Assembly: GCF_905475395.1 (NCBI RefSeq)
Contig: NC_058342.1
Location: 1,932,501-1,996,500 of the forward strand
From: Chrysoperla carnea
Taxonomy: Eukaryota > Arthropoda > Insecta > Neuroptera > Chrysopidae
Direction of reading: 5' to 3'
DNA: 64,000 nt
Notes under the pieces: model-generated
What the model saw: only the letters and a program-made list of their open reading frames with translations
Databases searched by the model: none
Told to the model about the DNA's origin: nothing
Translations under genes and position numbers: made by a program
Shown here: positions 33,447 through 45,150 of the stretch, piece by piece
Layout of the letters: each line of letters opens with the position of its first letter
Position numbering within the stretch: the stretch's first letter is position 1

Positions 33447-34623
33447 AAAATAATATTATTGAAATATATAATGTGTTTCACAAAAATTTTATGAGTTTGA
33501 ATTAATTACAAGTTTACAGATGCGAATTAAAGAAATTATCAAAATTAAGCAGCGGATAAATTAATTTTTAATACAATAAAACAATTCAGCTTTGTGGAAT
33601 TTCAATTTATAAGTTATTATAATTTATAAATTATGAGAAAAAAAATATATATACAAAGTAAACACGCTGTATAATATTTCAATATGTATCTCTAACACCT
33701 GGAATGTGGAATAAACAATTACAAGTTTCAGTGATTTAAATTCTAAATAACACCCAAACAGATTTGTACAAGCAAGTTGATAATTCAATAAATTTTTAAC
33801 AAAAATTGAAACACTTCTTACTATTATTAATATTTCAATTTTAATAAAACTAATTTAACATAAATTATAGAATAATAATTAAGAAAAATAATTAAAACTG
33901 AAATAACAAGATCATTAACCGGTTCAGATCCGCGTTATGGATAAAAATATGATCCAGATCCGGTTCGCTAGGTCCAAAATATGGTGAAGCCGACAATCTT
34001 CTAGCAATAAGTCGATTAAATTCGGCTTCGAAAATGCTGAGCAAGTGGACTGTGCAGCGGAAGCAACAGTTCCACAAAATGTGCACAAAATAAAAAAATA
34101 GCAGGATGTAAAAACACTTACCGGTTTATTTTCTCCACGTGGCTTCAATAATTAACCGCCTCCATAAAATTAAGGAAAATTTTAAGGAGTGGTGACGGTT
34201 AAAAGATATGCATAGGAGCACTTATCACTTAAAGTATTCTTACATAAATTTTTAAACTTTATACACATATACGGAACTTATTAAATTTTATAGAAAATTT
34301 TGAGTTCACAACGACGGGTGTGTTCTCAAGCAGCGAAAAAACTATCTATCTTGTCCTCATGGAGGTCAAAAACTGAGTATCTCGAACTTGCTTGTACAAA
34401 TTGCATAATCTATTATTTTTTATTAAAAATAGATATAAATCTGTAAACAAGATCGATTATTAAAAACGATCGATATAATTGATTTGAATAATTATGGATC
34501 AGTGGCGTCACCAGATGTGTTGGCCGTATACTTTTTGGCCGCTCTTAAAGTTTGGTCAAAAGTTGGTTAACTGCCTACTAATCTTCGGGCATAAGTTGCC
34601 TGACTACCCCCGTTTGACTACCT
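33447..34623. other. 5' side of BEL/Pao and unassigned sequence
   Basis: On the minus strand a TGGACCTAGCGAACCGGA-like segment near 33960-33980 could be the primer-binding site of the BEL/Pao element, placing a 5' LTR just beyond it (from about 33990 upward). With no second LTR for comparison the limits cannot be drawn. Confidence 0.3.
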
Positions 34624-35240
34624 CTAGACTGGCGTAGTGGGATAATTTTGGGAACTTGGTGCTTTTGTTTTATGTTCGGATAGATTGTTCGGAATGCGTC
34701 GAGTACTCTGGCCCGAATTTTGCTTCGTATTCACTTCAAGACCCATACCGTATCTAATTGTCATTCTTCTGTTGTCATATGTCATGTATCCTTTATAGTT
34801 TGCAGGGTATTTGCCTTTGTAAAGAACAAATGTTGCTGGCTTACCATCTTCTTTGTGTTGCAAGCAACTTCTATAATCATGGTTGCCTGCACACTTCAAG
34901 CAGCGAAATGAACGCGTACACTGAGCGGTTCTTCGAAAATAACCACGGAGTTCAAGAACCTTTTAATTTTAAAAATCTCGTTGTTGTTATCGCTACGTTT
35001 AATGTCCATGAAGAAAATATTTTTATTTTCTTTCATTTATCTATTTGTAACATTCATTATGTTGCATATTTTTAAGAACCACTCTGAATTTTTTTATTCT
35101 TCCAAACTATATGTGTGTCGTGCGACTTTATTTGCATCAAACACAGATTTTAATAACTTCAAATTGTCAATAGGGCTGACTTGCACCTTGACGTTGTTAC
35201 CGTTCATTATTTGTATAAAGTAACTATTTATGTCAATATC
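34624..35240 (-). pseudogene. Jockey-clade LINE gag (ORF1) fragment
   Basis: Minus-strand pieces in several frames: NGNNVKVQVSPIDNLKLLKS near 35225 and the HTYSL motif near 35115, FFMDIKRSDNNNEIF near 35010, and the frame 34899-34624 with a retroviral-type knuckle (KCAGNHDYRSC) and a decayed second one. The order matches the domain before the zinc knuckles and then the knuckles in Jockey ORF1 proteins. Stops and frame changes show it is dead. Confidence 0.7.
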
Positions 35241-37089
35241 TTACTGGATTTACATTGATCAGTGGCGACAAGGCTTGTACAAATTATAATATGAACGGTG
35301 TATGTTGTTTTGAACTTTCTTTTAGCACATAAAATTTTTTTGAGGAAGGCGTTGGTTTCAATTTTTATATATAGCATTTATATATTATAACATTGTGAGT
35401 TGTGGAAGGGCTTAAGGGCTTTTGCGTTTATTTCTTTCTCCTTGGAAATCGTTAAGTTTTTGAACCTACGCTGTATCACTTGTTTCTGAAAGAGTAGCTT
35501 CAGAATTTAAGACTCCTTTCGTCGAACTTTCATGATCTTGTTCCATTTTTGCTTCGTAATTCATTCAAGTAACCGAGCGTGCACTCTTTGCTTCAGCAGG
35601 CCACTTTTTCCAATTGAAATGTCTTAGAGTGACTGACATATTGCTTAAGCTTTTGTTTTAACACATCCAGCTTACGTGATCCCAATGATAGTTGGATTTC
35701 CGGACTGACAAATATTATATCTGAATTTAGGACGGAAGCATTGTGAGTACTATTGCAGTCGTAAATATAATTGTCTGTTTAGGAATGAACCGCCACTGTT
35801 GGCTTTCATAAATACATTTTAGTTAATAAATTATGTTATGAGTTTTGTTCATCAAAAATAAATTTTATAAATTTAGCACAATTACAACAATTAACACATC
35901 TATATAATCTGTGGTGGTCGAACTGATCACCACAAGCAAATGCGTAGTTAACTTGTCAGCACATGCGTCAACTGTTCGATAATCTTTAGTCGCGTGATGA
36001 GGTATTTGCTCACTCGTTCTACTTATGCGTCAAACATTTTGCACGTTAAATATTCTTTAACTTTGTAAATCATAACCTCTACATAATTTTATATAAATTT
36101 ATATTTTGATGCAATAGCTTATTAAAAAGAGTTTGATTACGTGATTAAATGATGTTTGAGAGAGAAAATATTAGAACAGAGAAATATTCTAAATAATTAA
36201 ATTGATTTTTACTAATTTCATCATATTTGAATCACAAGTTTTTTTTAATCGACTAAGTACGACTAGCAAAATAGTATATTCTTACCCTAAGCCAGAAATA
36301 AGGATTTTCTGGAGTTTGTGAAATAAAAGCCGAAGCCTTATATCACACACATCAGGTCATTCAACATTCTGGCCGTGGGTTGTTTGATAGTTTTTATACA
36401 AGTTATTTTAAACTACATACAAACAAAAAAGATCATTTTAGCTGTGATAACAATGTTACCATGGCTTGTACAATTAAAATATTTATTTTCAAGAATTTAA
36501 ATGATATGTAAAATTAAAAGTATTATATAAAAGTGTAGTTTACAGAAGAGATAATAGTTTATTTTTTATTTAGAAATCTATTTTCTTAAAATAAACATTT
36601 TATATCCTGTTGTGTCACCAGGTGTCGAGTATTATTTCGGATTACTTTGCTACCATATGTTGTGTGGTAGTGTGTTGTAATTAAAAGTTGGTTAGGTTTG
36701 GTTCTTGACTAAAATAAATAATCTTACAACAGCGCTATTAGTGATCTATAATTGATTATCAATCAACTAGCTTATTGGTCGGAAATGTAGACGTCGTTGC
36801 CTTTTAATGATTGGTGCCGCACTGGGATTATTTCGTTTTAGTAGTTGTTTTAAATTTGAGAGTAAATTTGAATATATTTATATTTTGATATTTATTGTGG
36901 AAATTAGTGGAAATTTATTCTGGGCCCATTTTACGAGTGACACAACATTATGCGAAACTTGATACTTATAAGAATAGAGTTTAAGAAATTTTATAAAACA
37001 CGTTTATATTCGACTTGAAGTTGGTAGTTACGAACCTTGATTGACTTCACTTGATAATTAAAAAAAATGGACGACGAAACTATGTGAAA
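35241..37089. other. No feature recognised
   Basis: No coding region, structured RNA or clear repeat is supportable here. It may be intron or 5' flank of the host gene whose exons follow. Confidence 0.45.
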
Positions 37090-37435
37090 AGAAATCAATC
37101 CACAATGGAAATTCTGAATTCTAGAATAATTATAGATTTCCTTTTATTTTCAATAATGGGGATTATTATCCTTTTGGAGATACCGCCATTTGAATCGGAA
37201 TCCAATTATTCTTGTTCCAAAATTCAATTAGTTACAATTTATTGTGAAGTTTCGAGGATTTATAGCGAGGTAAGAAAACAATCCATAACGGAAATCTGAA
37301 TTTTAATGAATAATTAAAGATTACCTTTTATTTCAATTATGTGGATAATTATCTTTGGGATACCGCCATTTGAATCAGCAATCCAATTACTCTAATATTC
37401 CAAATTCCAATTAACACAATTGTAAATTTATCATT
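37090..37435. repeat. Two-copy tandem duplication, ~184-bp period
   Basis: 37090-37273 and 37274-37435 share CAATCCA...GGAAAT, then TACCTTTTATTT-like and GATACCGCCATTTGAATC blocks. Diverged, non-coding. Confidence 0.75.
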
Positions 37436-37547
37436 TTATTAAATTTTAGATATACATGTTCGTGCCCACGTTTTGGGCCATTAATTTTAAAGTACAATTT
37501 TATTAGATTTTACGAATGTTAAATTTTGAACAAATATATTGTTGTAG

Positions 37548-37665
37548 GATGATTACAACGATTATCGATTTGATGTTGATCGTACGAATTTCGATAAGCA
37601 AAGAGGTTGTTTTAATGCTCCTCTCCATTGACATCACCTCGGCTATGTCCTTCAATCATGCGCAG
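37548..37665 (+). CDS. Candidate exon of the prohormone-4-like host gene
   Basis: 118 bases, bounded by TTGTTGTAG and GTAAAA splice consensus, and less AT-rich than its flanks. In the frame that splices into the LDLa exon (phase 1, one leftover G) it reads DDYNDYRFDVDRTNFDKQ, then RGCFNAPLH, a TGA at 37629-37631, then HHLGYVLQSCA. Joined to the downstream exon this gives a Gly just before the NACHPYEPF segment. The phase match and protein-like composition support an exon; the in-frame TGA argues against it unless it is a mutation, an assembly error or a read-through stop. I have no homologue in memory good enough to confirm it. Confidence 0.4.
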
Positions 37666-40390
37666 GTAAAATTTTAAATTTTGTTATGTGAACAATGTTA
37701 TGTAACATAACAATCCTTTAATTTTTAAATATCGTGAGTAGGAATTTAAAAACTTGATTGCTATTTAAAACAAAATTCTTAAAAACCAAAATTTTATTTC
37801 CAAACATTTAAGCCATGAATATAGAATGAAAAGAAGGATATATTTTTTAATGCATTATCTTGCCAATTTAGTTTTTTTATATCAAATATATATAACTTTA
37901 TATTTAGCGACGTTTTTTTATATTTAATTTACCTAAAAAATCTAAGGTAAAAGTATGATGGAAAATTATGTAAAATTGAGGCGGATCACCTAATTTTTCT
38001 TTAATTTTCGATGTAAAATAAAGAGAGCGAAATTAATTACATTAAATCTAAGTTAAAATATTAATGTCCCACCACTTCTTACAACGCTAATGAGAAAAAT
38101 TAATTAATTAACTAAACAAAGTTGTTTGAAATACATAAACTTCAAAAAGGGCCATGTCAATGACCTAGTGAACGCTACCATTAAATATTACACAGTGGAT
38201 ACATATATTGTACAATTAGCATAATACCTAAGTCATCCGTGTCATCGACCAATCGCAGCTACCGCTCGAATATGGTGATTGACGGAAGAATCCCTCCTGT
38301 TCTTTTATTTATAATAAATTACACAGTCTCGGTGTTCGATTAACTATCGGTTGACTTTTGCAAGAGTCATCCGTTTCGGAGATATATATTTGACTAAGAA
38401 TGCCACATAACAGTTTAAAAGGAGCTATATGTCCCTAGTTTAACAACTAACTTATTATCGGTAAGTGAGCTAATTGATCATGGAAATTATGTTGTGATCA
38501 AGCAAGAGCGTTGGTTTATTCGAAATAAAACAATGCTGTAGAATCTGCGACTGCAGATTTATCTGTTGTTGTTAATATGTTGAGATTTCAATCACAAAGT
38601 TGTTTGTTGACTCAAGGGTCGAGAAACTCAGGAAAATATCAGCTTACTTGATTTTTGATGCAGAAACACCAGCGGACTGTTTGGTAGAGAACAATACATT
38701 CAGCGGGGGAATCGAATATTCCAGAAACTGTGCATCCTTTTGACAGCTCTCCAGATTCTTCTGTGTATACTGAAGGTAATGAAACAATAATTGCCATTTC
38801 AACAGAAGAAATTCCAATCTAGTCAACATCAACGCTCGTACAAGTGACAGATGTGAATAAGCGTCAATGTGCGTTTCCAGTACTTTTCTAATTTTCGAGA
38901 AGATTATTTTCTAAGAGGCTCTTGAGCGGCCTGAGACAGAGCAGTGGATCGAACAGTGGCTGAGCTACAGTCATTTGAAGACAGTGAAGCGTGGGAACTG
39001 GTTGACAATTGAGGTGATTTTTTTATAGTGAGGTGCAGGTGAGTGCTTAGTAAAAAAAATTGATTTTGATAATTTGCAGTTTCGAGCTCAACTAGTGGCA
39101 AAAAGCATTAGTTTTCTCAGAAACGTGGTGTTGATTATACAGATACATATTCACCATTAGTATAAAATACCATACTAACATTATTGTTTTCCCTGAGTGT
39201 AAAGTTAAAAATAAGTATTACTCGAATTTAGATGTAAAACTATTGCTATTTTGAAAGGTTACTTAAAAGAAAATCTATACATGTCGTTATGAAGGCTTTG
39301 TAAACAAAAGTGGAGGAAAAGTTTTAAAATTTATTTATAGGCTAGTCTTCCTTAGCATTATATGAAAAGGTTACAGCAGTTTTAAGTAGTGAAGCAGTTA
39401 CAGCAGTATGGTAAAGTTAGGACGTAATCGTTTCTTCTTCGTTTAATAATGAGAAGTTCTCCGCCGAATAGAAGAAATTTCATCTTTCTAGCAAATATAG
39501 CAGTAAAAATCATAATGGAGAGGGAGTGTTTCCTATTTTCGAAAGATTGCAATGGAAATATGACTATATTTATAACTATAGGAAATATATAATTTCTTTC
39601 TAGCATGTATACAACTGAAAATCGTAATTTAAGGCCTATCATATCTAGAAGTATGTAAAATTTTGCTTAGGTCAGTGAGTGACTGAGCTTCACATAGGGC
39701 TTTGTATATTTATTCGTTCAACCAATTTACTGACCACCATATACGATATTTGCAGCAATTTATCGCTGTTTTGTAATCTATTACGATAGCTGATCGCTTT
39801 CTGTAAGAAGAGACAGCCGATGCTCCTGGTTTCCAGTTCTAAATTAACTGCTAAGTTGAGTGTAAACTTAGGAGCACGTTATATTTCTTTCAGTGAGCAG
39901 TGCATTACAACATTTACCGATTTAAAAATTGTGTTGTTCCTTTTACTATTGCCCATGCTACTTTCACTAACATATTTGAAGATTTGTAATACTTGTACAC
40001 ATATTTTTTCACCTTAATCAAAGCTCTTCACGGTTTTACACTCATTTGTTGAACATGATTATTACAGCTACCATTACAAACACTACCTCCTGATATTTAG
40101 ACTTAAACCATGATATTTTGTCATAAAAAGGGGAAAGTTGGGAAGTTGACACCACAAAATGCACCACTTCTTTGAGAATAGTTCGAAGTGCATGCCGATT
40201 TTCAAAGCTCCATTTTGAGGGTTTGAGCTAATACATAAGAGAAAAACCTTGAAAGTATCCAAAAAGTGCTGCAATCAACCGTCGTTTTTTGAATTTTTAA
40301 AATCAAATTTTCATTATAAAAACAAATGTACATTTATATATGAGGGACTCTCCCATACATGATATTTTTAGTAGCTTTTCCCCTATTAGC
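37666..40390. other. Probable intron; no feature recognised
   Basis: Mostly AT-rich. 38640-39100 is less AT-rich and has short open frames on both strands, but no recognisable domain or splice structure. Nothing else seen. Confidence 0.4.
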
Positions 40391-40455
40391 ACATTATATC
40401 AAGTATATTATATAAATCAATTTCCATTTTTGCACCAATTTCCTAGATCAATTTT

Positions 40456-40500
40456 TGTTTTTATATAAATGTATTTCGACTAGCAATCATCAGTATGCAT
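40456..40500 (-). ncRNA. Hammerhead-like motif, left end of mini-element
   Basis: CTGATGA (40487-40493, minus strand) and GAAA (40474-40477) are intact. Stem II is shortened and stem III is degenerate compared with the 53.2-kb copy. Activity is doubtful. Confidence 0.5.
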
Positions 40501-40613
40501 TAGCTAATCTTAATTACTATTATAAAGTGTATGTTACTCGGAGCTGTTTTGGTTACAGTCTGCACGTACATACTCGCAAACATACGCTTTATAATAGTAA
40601 TTACGATTATTTA

Positions 40614-40665
40614 ATTCATACTGACGATGACTACTTGGTATTTGAAGTACGTATTTAAAGAATAA
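40614..40665 (+). ncRNA. Hammerhead-like motif, right end of mini-element
   Basis: CTGACGA (40621-40627), extra T, stem II GACTAC with a partly mismatched partner, then GAAG in place of GAAA (40644-40647), and the loopless TAC/GTA stem III. The GAAG change should reduce or abolish activity. Confidence 0.5.
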
Positions 40666-40854
40666 AAAAATTATCTATGAAATTGGGCAAAAATTTAAAT
40701 TTATTTCAAAAAATCCTAGAGTTCTCATTTATTATCTTTGATAATACTTATACATTATATCACATAACATATGGGGGCGAGGCTGTCTACTTCAGAGGAT
40801 TAGCGTACATTACGCACTGTACATTTAAACAAATACAAAGAAGTACAACAATTA

Positions 40855-40915
40855 CACAGAAGTCGGGATTCGAGCCGGGGTGCTCTACTTATCTGGCCAA
40901 GGATGTACCTTACTT
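40855..40915 (-). repeat. Possible tRNA-derived SINE head
   Basis: On the minus strand TGGCCAGATAAGTAGAGCAC resembles a Pol III A box, and GGCTCGAATCCCG a B box. The spacing is shorter than in a tRNA and no cloverleaf can be drawn, so at best this is a decayed SINE promoter. Confidence 0.25.
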
Positions 40916-41059
40916 CGTCACTTCTGTTGTAGGTAAGCGGTTCAATTTCTGCGTAACATCTTCTTTTTTATACATAAGGTGTGTTTGCGTAAATGTCATA
41001 CACAACCAGGTTCCCAGTGCAGTCATATAAGTTTTAAAAACTTCATATTTATACACGGT

Positions 41060-41240
41060 GTTCTATAATCTACTGCAGAAATCTAGCTTTCCAAAATAAG
41101 CTTATCGAGAGTAAAAAAAAATTGTTTTCCAAATTTCGATCTGAGGTTTAATTTGAGAGATATAGGTATGTAAAACATTGAAAATTTGTTCATTCACTGA
41201 CTATCTGAAGAATGATTTAATTGGTTTGGTCAAATTATCC
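41060..41240 (+). repeat. Dispersed copy of a foldback arm
   Basis: Matches 56565-56725 (TTTCCAAAATAAGCT, then TTGTTCATTCACTGACTATC), the arm of the foldback described there. Only one arm is present. Confidence 0.65.
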
Positions 41241-41844
41241 CACTTTTTCGATTATTATTATACAATTGTGATATTATTTATATTATATTATTATTATTTA
41301 ATTATTATTATATTATTATATGACTGTGTAACTTTCTCGAATAATTTTCGACAAAATCTCAGTGAAAAAAAAAAAAAAATAAAATAAATAAAAAAAATTT
41401 CCGCAACATTTGCAGTTACTATATTAATTTTTGCCAGCGCCTCCCAGCATTAATGTTTCACACCTAAATAGTTAAATCTTTTTTCGCGATGGAAAATTCA
41501 AAAAATCTGAACTTCGTAAATTATATATTCAAAATATCAGGCACCACTATAATTTTGAAGATATGAGTGTATGAAAGCAAAAGTTTTATAATTGATAAGT
41601 TAGCATATGAGAAAATAATCGCGTGACGATTTAAAAAAAATCAAACATTGTAAGCAATTCATAACCTGAACTTATCTAGAATAAAAAAAATTCGGAAATA
41701 TTGTAACTTTGAACCATTCAAAGTTGAAGAATAGTACCGTGTAAGTTAAAACTATATTCTTGCGTGAGGTGAAATATCAACATAATAAAATTATTATTTT
41801 TCAGGTATTTGGACCAATTTTTTATTTATTTTTTGCAAATTTTT

Positions 41845-41890
41845 TTTACGACTAGTTTCGGATTAATTTTAATCCTTCTCCAGGTTCTAC
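41845..41890 (-). ncRNA. Hammerhead-like motif at the 3' end of the decayed Penelope-like element
   Basis: CTGGAGA (41877-41883; one change from CUGANGA), an extra A, a strong stem II GGATTA/TAATCC, GAAA (41856-41859), a two-base stem III CT/AG with no loop, then GTC as the cleavage triplet. Stem I is weak. The layout equals that at 11512-11553. Confidence 0.55.
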
Positions 41891-42152
41891 GGAAAGACTA
41901 TTTCATACTCAAATTGTTTTTTTACAAAATTATTATCTTACCATTGTATGTATGTATGTTAATACAGTGAATTCTTTGAACTCAATTTTGAAGTAGATAT
42001 TTCCAACCGATTGAGCTGAAATTTTGCATGCACATTTAGTTTGGATGAAAATGCATAGCAAGGTTGCGCCGTCCTGATTTTCCCATCGCTTGCACCATAT
42101 TTTATATAAACACATTTGTTTACTATTAAATTAAAAATTTTAATAAAAAATA

Positions 42153-42425
42153 CTTTTTAAGGAACAAGCTTTTACTGTAATAAAAAGTAGAAAACAATTT
42201 TATCTATAAGTCACTCATACCCGACTATTTGTAAAAGCTTAAGGCGCTTAATATCAAGGATGAATCGAAAATTAATTAGGCATGTGGAGTAGATGAGACG
42301 TTCCGATTCATTTTTGATATTTTAAATTAACCGCCTCAAGCTTTTACAAATAGTCGGGTATGAGTGACTTCTAGATAAAATTATTTTTTACTTTTTAGTA
42401 CAATAAAAGCTTGTCCCTTAAAAAG
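42153..42425. mobile_element. Small foldback MITE
   Basis: Inverted arms of about 100 bases each, starting CTTTTTAAGGAACAAGC and ending with its near complement, including AGTCACTCATACCCGACT and the complement. No ORF. Confidence 0.75.
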
Positions 42426-42599
42426 TCTTTTAATTAACATTTTTTTCGATTTCAAAATAGAAACCTAATTGTAAACTGTGAACATTTTCAAATTTATCTT
42501 TTCGCTTAGATTCTGTTTACTCCATAAATTTTCTTTGTCTAAAATGATCGTTTTATCAAACAAATCAAAAAGATGTGCTGCTAAAGCTGTTTAATTATC

Positions 42600-42765
42600 A
42601 TTTAAAATTTTGTTGTTTTTACAGTCATATTGATGTGGTTTAATAGGCGATTGCAAATACTGTTTAGTTTGTCCTATGTATGATAAATGACAATCGTTGT
42701 AAGGTATACGACATACTACTCCCGTTTGATAATCTTGATTAAAAGAATCTTTTAATTTTGTATAA
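42600..42765 (-). pseudogene. GIY-YIG domain remnant
   Basis: The minus strand reads YQTGVVCRIPYNDCHLSYI followed by GQTKQYLQ, a clear GIY-YIG core with the second Tyr-Ile-Gly, then PHQYDCKNN. It is followed by stops. It is the endonuclease end of the decayed Penelope-like element. Confidence 0.78.
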
Positions 42766-42845
42766 TTTTTCTATATTATAAAAAGCCAAACTAATGTTAG
42801 TATAGGAAAAACATTTACTAATTTTTTGCGATAATTTTGATATAT

Positions 42846-43403
42846 TGTTAGGCCCTGGACGACGTTATCCTTAAAATCGTGGTTCTAAAACACTAAATCA
42901 ATCAAATTATTATTATTAAGCAATAATATTTTTAAATAACCCAATTTTAATATTTTGTATAGCATGTTATGTGTTTTGATCATTTAGCTAGTCAGCAAAA
43001 TTAATATTTAATATTATTAATTTTACGTCACAATATTTAATATTGTGACCTAGAAGTTTTTGTATTTAAAGTCTCCCTTAATGATTAGAATGCATACAGT
43101 GATTATAAAAACTTAAACAATATGGATACAGGGATTATACAAACTTAAACAATATGGATACAGTAATTATTTGATATTAAAATTGGGATCAACTGATAAT
43201 AATCCTTACCACGGAAAAGTATATTCGTCGAGAAACTCAATAATAATTTATTCATCAAGAAACTCAATTAAAATTAAACGACTTACTAGAATTAAACGTG
43301 AAACAGTGTTTGTGTTAAATTTGCCCTCAAGGATTTTACCAATACTTATCCTTGTAAAATAATTAAGATTGGTTGGTGGCAGTAAACCATTTGGGTACAT
43401 GTC
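42846..43403 (+). mobile_element. Solo LTR, copy 3, inside a Penelope-like element
   Basis: Starts TGTTAGGCCCTGGACGACG, ends near ACATGTCA, flanked by ATAT on both sides (42842-42845 and 43404-43407). Same family as the copies at 12841 and 13812. An internal short tandem duplication of ATACAG...AAACTTAAACAATATGG lies near 43090-43160. Confidence 0.75.
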
Positions 43404-44040
43404 AATATAAGGGAATTTAGAGTTGTTCACGCCGATTTGTTTTTTAGTACAAATCAATGGCGTTTTTAATTAATTAACGTATTGGCAAACGCTGCCATCT
43501 GCTTTCCTGATCGTGCACTAAAATTCAGGTTCATCAAATGCTTGACACGGTCAGGATCGATTCATTCAAAAAAGTACGTTAGCCATGGCCAGTAGTCGGC
43601 CATTAATTTCTGTTAATTACATTTAAAAGTGTGTGTGTATCGTTAGTTTTAATTAATATGTTAGAACAATAAAGTTCGAATCGTTTGAATATTCTACATA
43701 AATTATTTCATGAACCAATTGTCAATCTAATTCCTAATTTTTTCTAATTTTTTTGTATTCATAATTCATCGGTAACTAAATAGTAATTTTGTGCATATTA
43801 CCCACCGCGTTATTTGTGTTTCCGTATTAACTATCTAAAAGTGTTTAAACAATCTCGAAGCTATCGAATTTAAATCAAAGAAGCTTCAAACTAAAACCAC
43901 GATCCTATAATCCTTTTCCCCCTCGATCTCTCCAGTGGTAAGTTGAATATAAATTAACGTCGTTTTATCGGCACATTGGTGGGTGTTTTATATTTTCATT
44001 TCATTCTGTTAAAATCATTAATTTCAATAATTCTAAAATT
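43404..44040. other. No feature recognised
   Basis: Between the solo LTR and recognisable Penelope linker sequence. Somewhat less AT-rich near 43480-43600, with no recognisable motif; possibly a further insertion. Confidence 0.4.
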
Positions 44041-44304
44041 CGTAAAATACGTAACAAGAGTATAAAATTTGATTTGTTATTCTTACAATATTACCATTTC
44101 TACTATTTAATTTTTCTTTAAATTTATTTATGTTAGCTTCTATAAATGATTTCGAATAATTATTTTCTATTAATAAAGATTTTATTTTGCGTAATTCCTT
44201 GCATAAAAACATTTTTTACTCAAACGGGTCATTCTTGTTAGAAGCCTAGTTATCATTCCAGCTTTTTGTGATAACGGATGATTTGAATTAAAATTTAGAA
44301 ATCT

Positions 44305-44607
44305 TCAGGAATAAATAGGTTTTGTGTACCAATCTGTTATTATTTTATTACGAACAATTTTGACCATTACATTCAAAAATGCTTCCTCATTTTCAATTTC
44401 CATAGTTAATTTTAAATCATTATGAAAAGCGTTAAAATAATTTAATGTTTCATTTATTTTGTCATTTGGTACTGCCAAAATAGTGTTATCTACATATAAT
44501 TTAATGAAAGGTATTTCGAAAGAAATAATACTAATAAATTTGCTGATCGCATATTCCATAACAATACTTACAATTGCTGTACTTGCTGGATTTCCCATAC
44601 TGCACAT
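44305..44607 (-). pseudogene. Penelope-type reverse transcriptase catalytic fragment
   Basis: 100 residues: MGNPASTAIVSIVMEYAI corresponds to the GNPLSP-type motif, and FIKLYVDNTILAVPND to the catalytic box, in which the second Asp of YVDD has become Asn. The following EIENEEAFLNVMV segment is the usual downstream strand. It sits upstream of the GIY-YIG remnant on the same strand. Confidence 0.75.
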
Positions 44608-45150
44608 TTAAATTTAAGCGTAATGAGTGCTCTCATACAAAAATAATTAGTTTCTAAACAAAGCCATATTAATGTAACTACAATCTCTTTTCTAATTTTT
44701 ATTAAACTTTAAACTTTTTTTCATCAATAATCTTTAAAACAAAGTCTTTTGGGCATTAGTAAATAATGATACTATGTCTAACGATACCAAAGTAAAGTTG
44801 TCATTAATTTTTGAAGTTTTACTAAAATTCACAAATTCAAATGAATTCTTTTTAGTAAACTGTGATCTTTCTATTAATGGTGATAAAATATCATGAAGGT
44901 GTTATGCCAAATTGTACTTGGGTGAATTTAAACAACTCACTGCTGCTAATTTACAAGTTTATTTTTATGTCTTTCGTACGCCATAGATTCTTGGAGATGT
45001 AGGATATTTAATTTTGAATTTTCTTCATATTTCGTAAATATTATGCCTAAAGATATTAATTAATTCGTTTATAATATTATTCCCTTGTTTTAACTACATT
45101 TGTATCGGGTCTTTTTTCAATTTTTTATAGGTGTTGCTATCTGCTAATAA

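Larger units (their letters stand above)
40402..40751. mobile_element. Mini Penelope-like element made of two inverted ends
   Basis: 350 bases with an 11-base target duplication ACATTATATCA (40391-40401 and 40752-40762). The left and right halves are inverted copies of the terminal sequence of the Penelope-like element at 53072-54736 (ACCAATTTCCTAGATCA side, TCCTAGAGTTCTCATTTATT tail). Each half has a hammerhead motif. No ORF. It is a non-autonomous element that must have been mobilised by another Penelope-like copy. Confidence 0.8.
41845..45150 (-). mobile_element. Decayed Penelope-like element, interrupted by an LTR and a MITE
   Basis: Minus strand, 5' to 3': an RT start near 45100-44700 (DIVSLFTN-like and PKDFVLKIIDEK), RT catalytic part 44607-44305, a linker with LSQK-like sequence near 44280-44050, a GIY-YIG domain at 42765-42600, and a hammerhead-like motif near 41890-41845. 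A solo LTR (42846-43403) and a 273-bp MITE (42153-42425) sit inside. The order RT, linker, GIY-YIG, ribozyme end is that of Penelope-like elements. It differs in sequence from the 22- and 53-kb elements and is much older, with many stops. Confidence 0.7.

Noticed and set aside
37051..37299. 82-codon frame as a signal-peptide exon of the host gene
   Set aside because: It overlaps a tandem duplication whose second copy is not open, and no splice donor or signal peptide pattern fits.
37549..37665. Alternative frame starting with ATG at 37549, open to the donor site
   Set aside because: It would not join the LDLa exon in frame and has the hydrophobic AT-driven composition of a chance frame.
38640..39100. 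Less AT-rich patch with short frames on both strands
   Set aside because: No domain, splice site pair or homology-like motif; called as unassigned.
40855..40915. tRNA gene on the minus strand
   Set aside because: A-box and B-box like sequences are too close together and no acceptor stem or cloverleaf forms.
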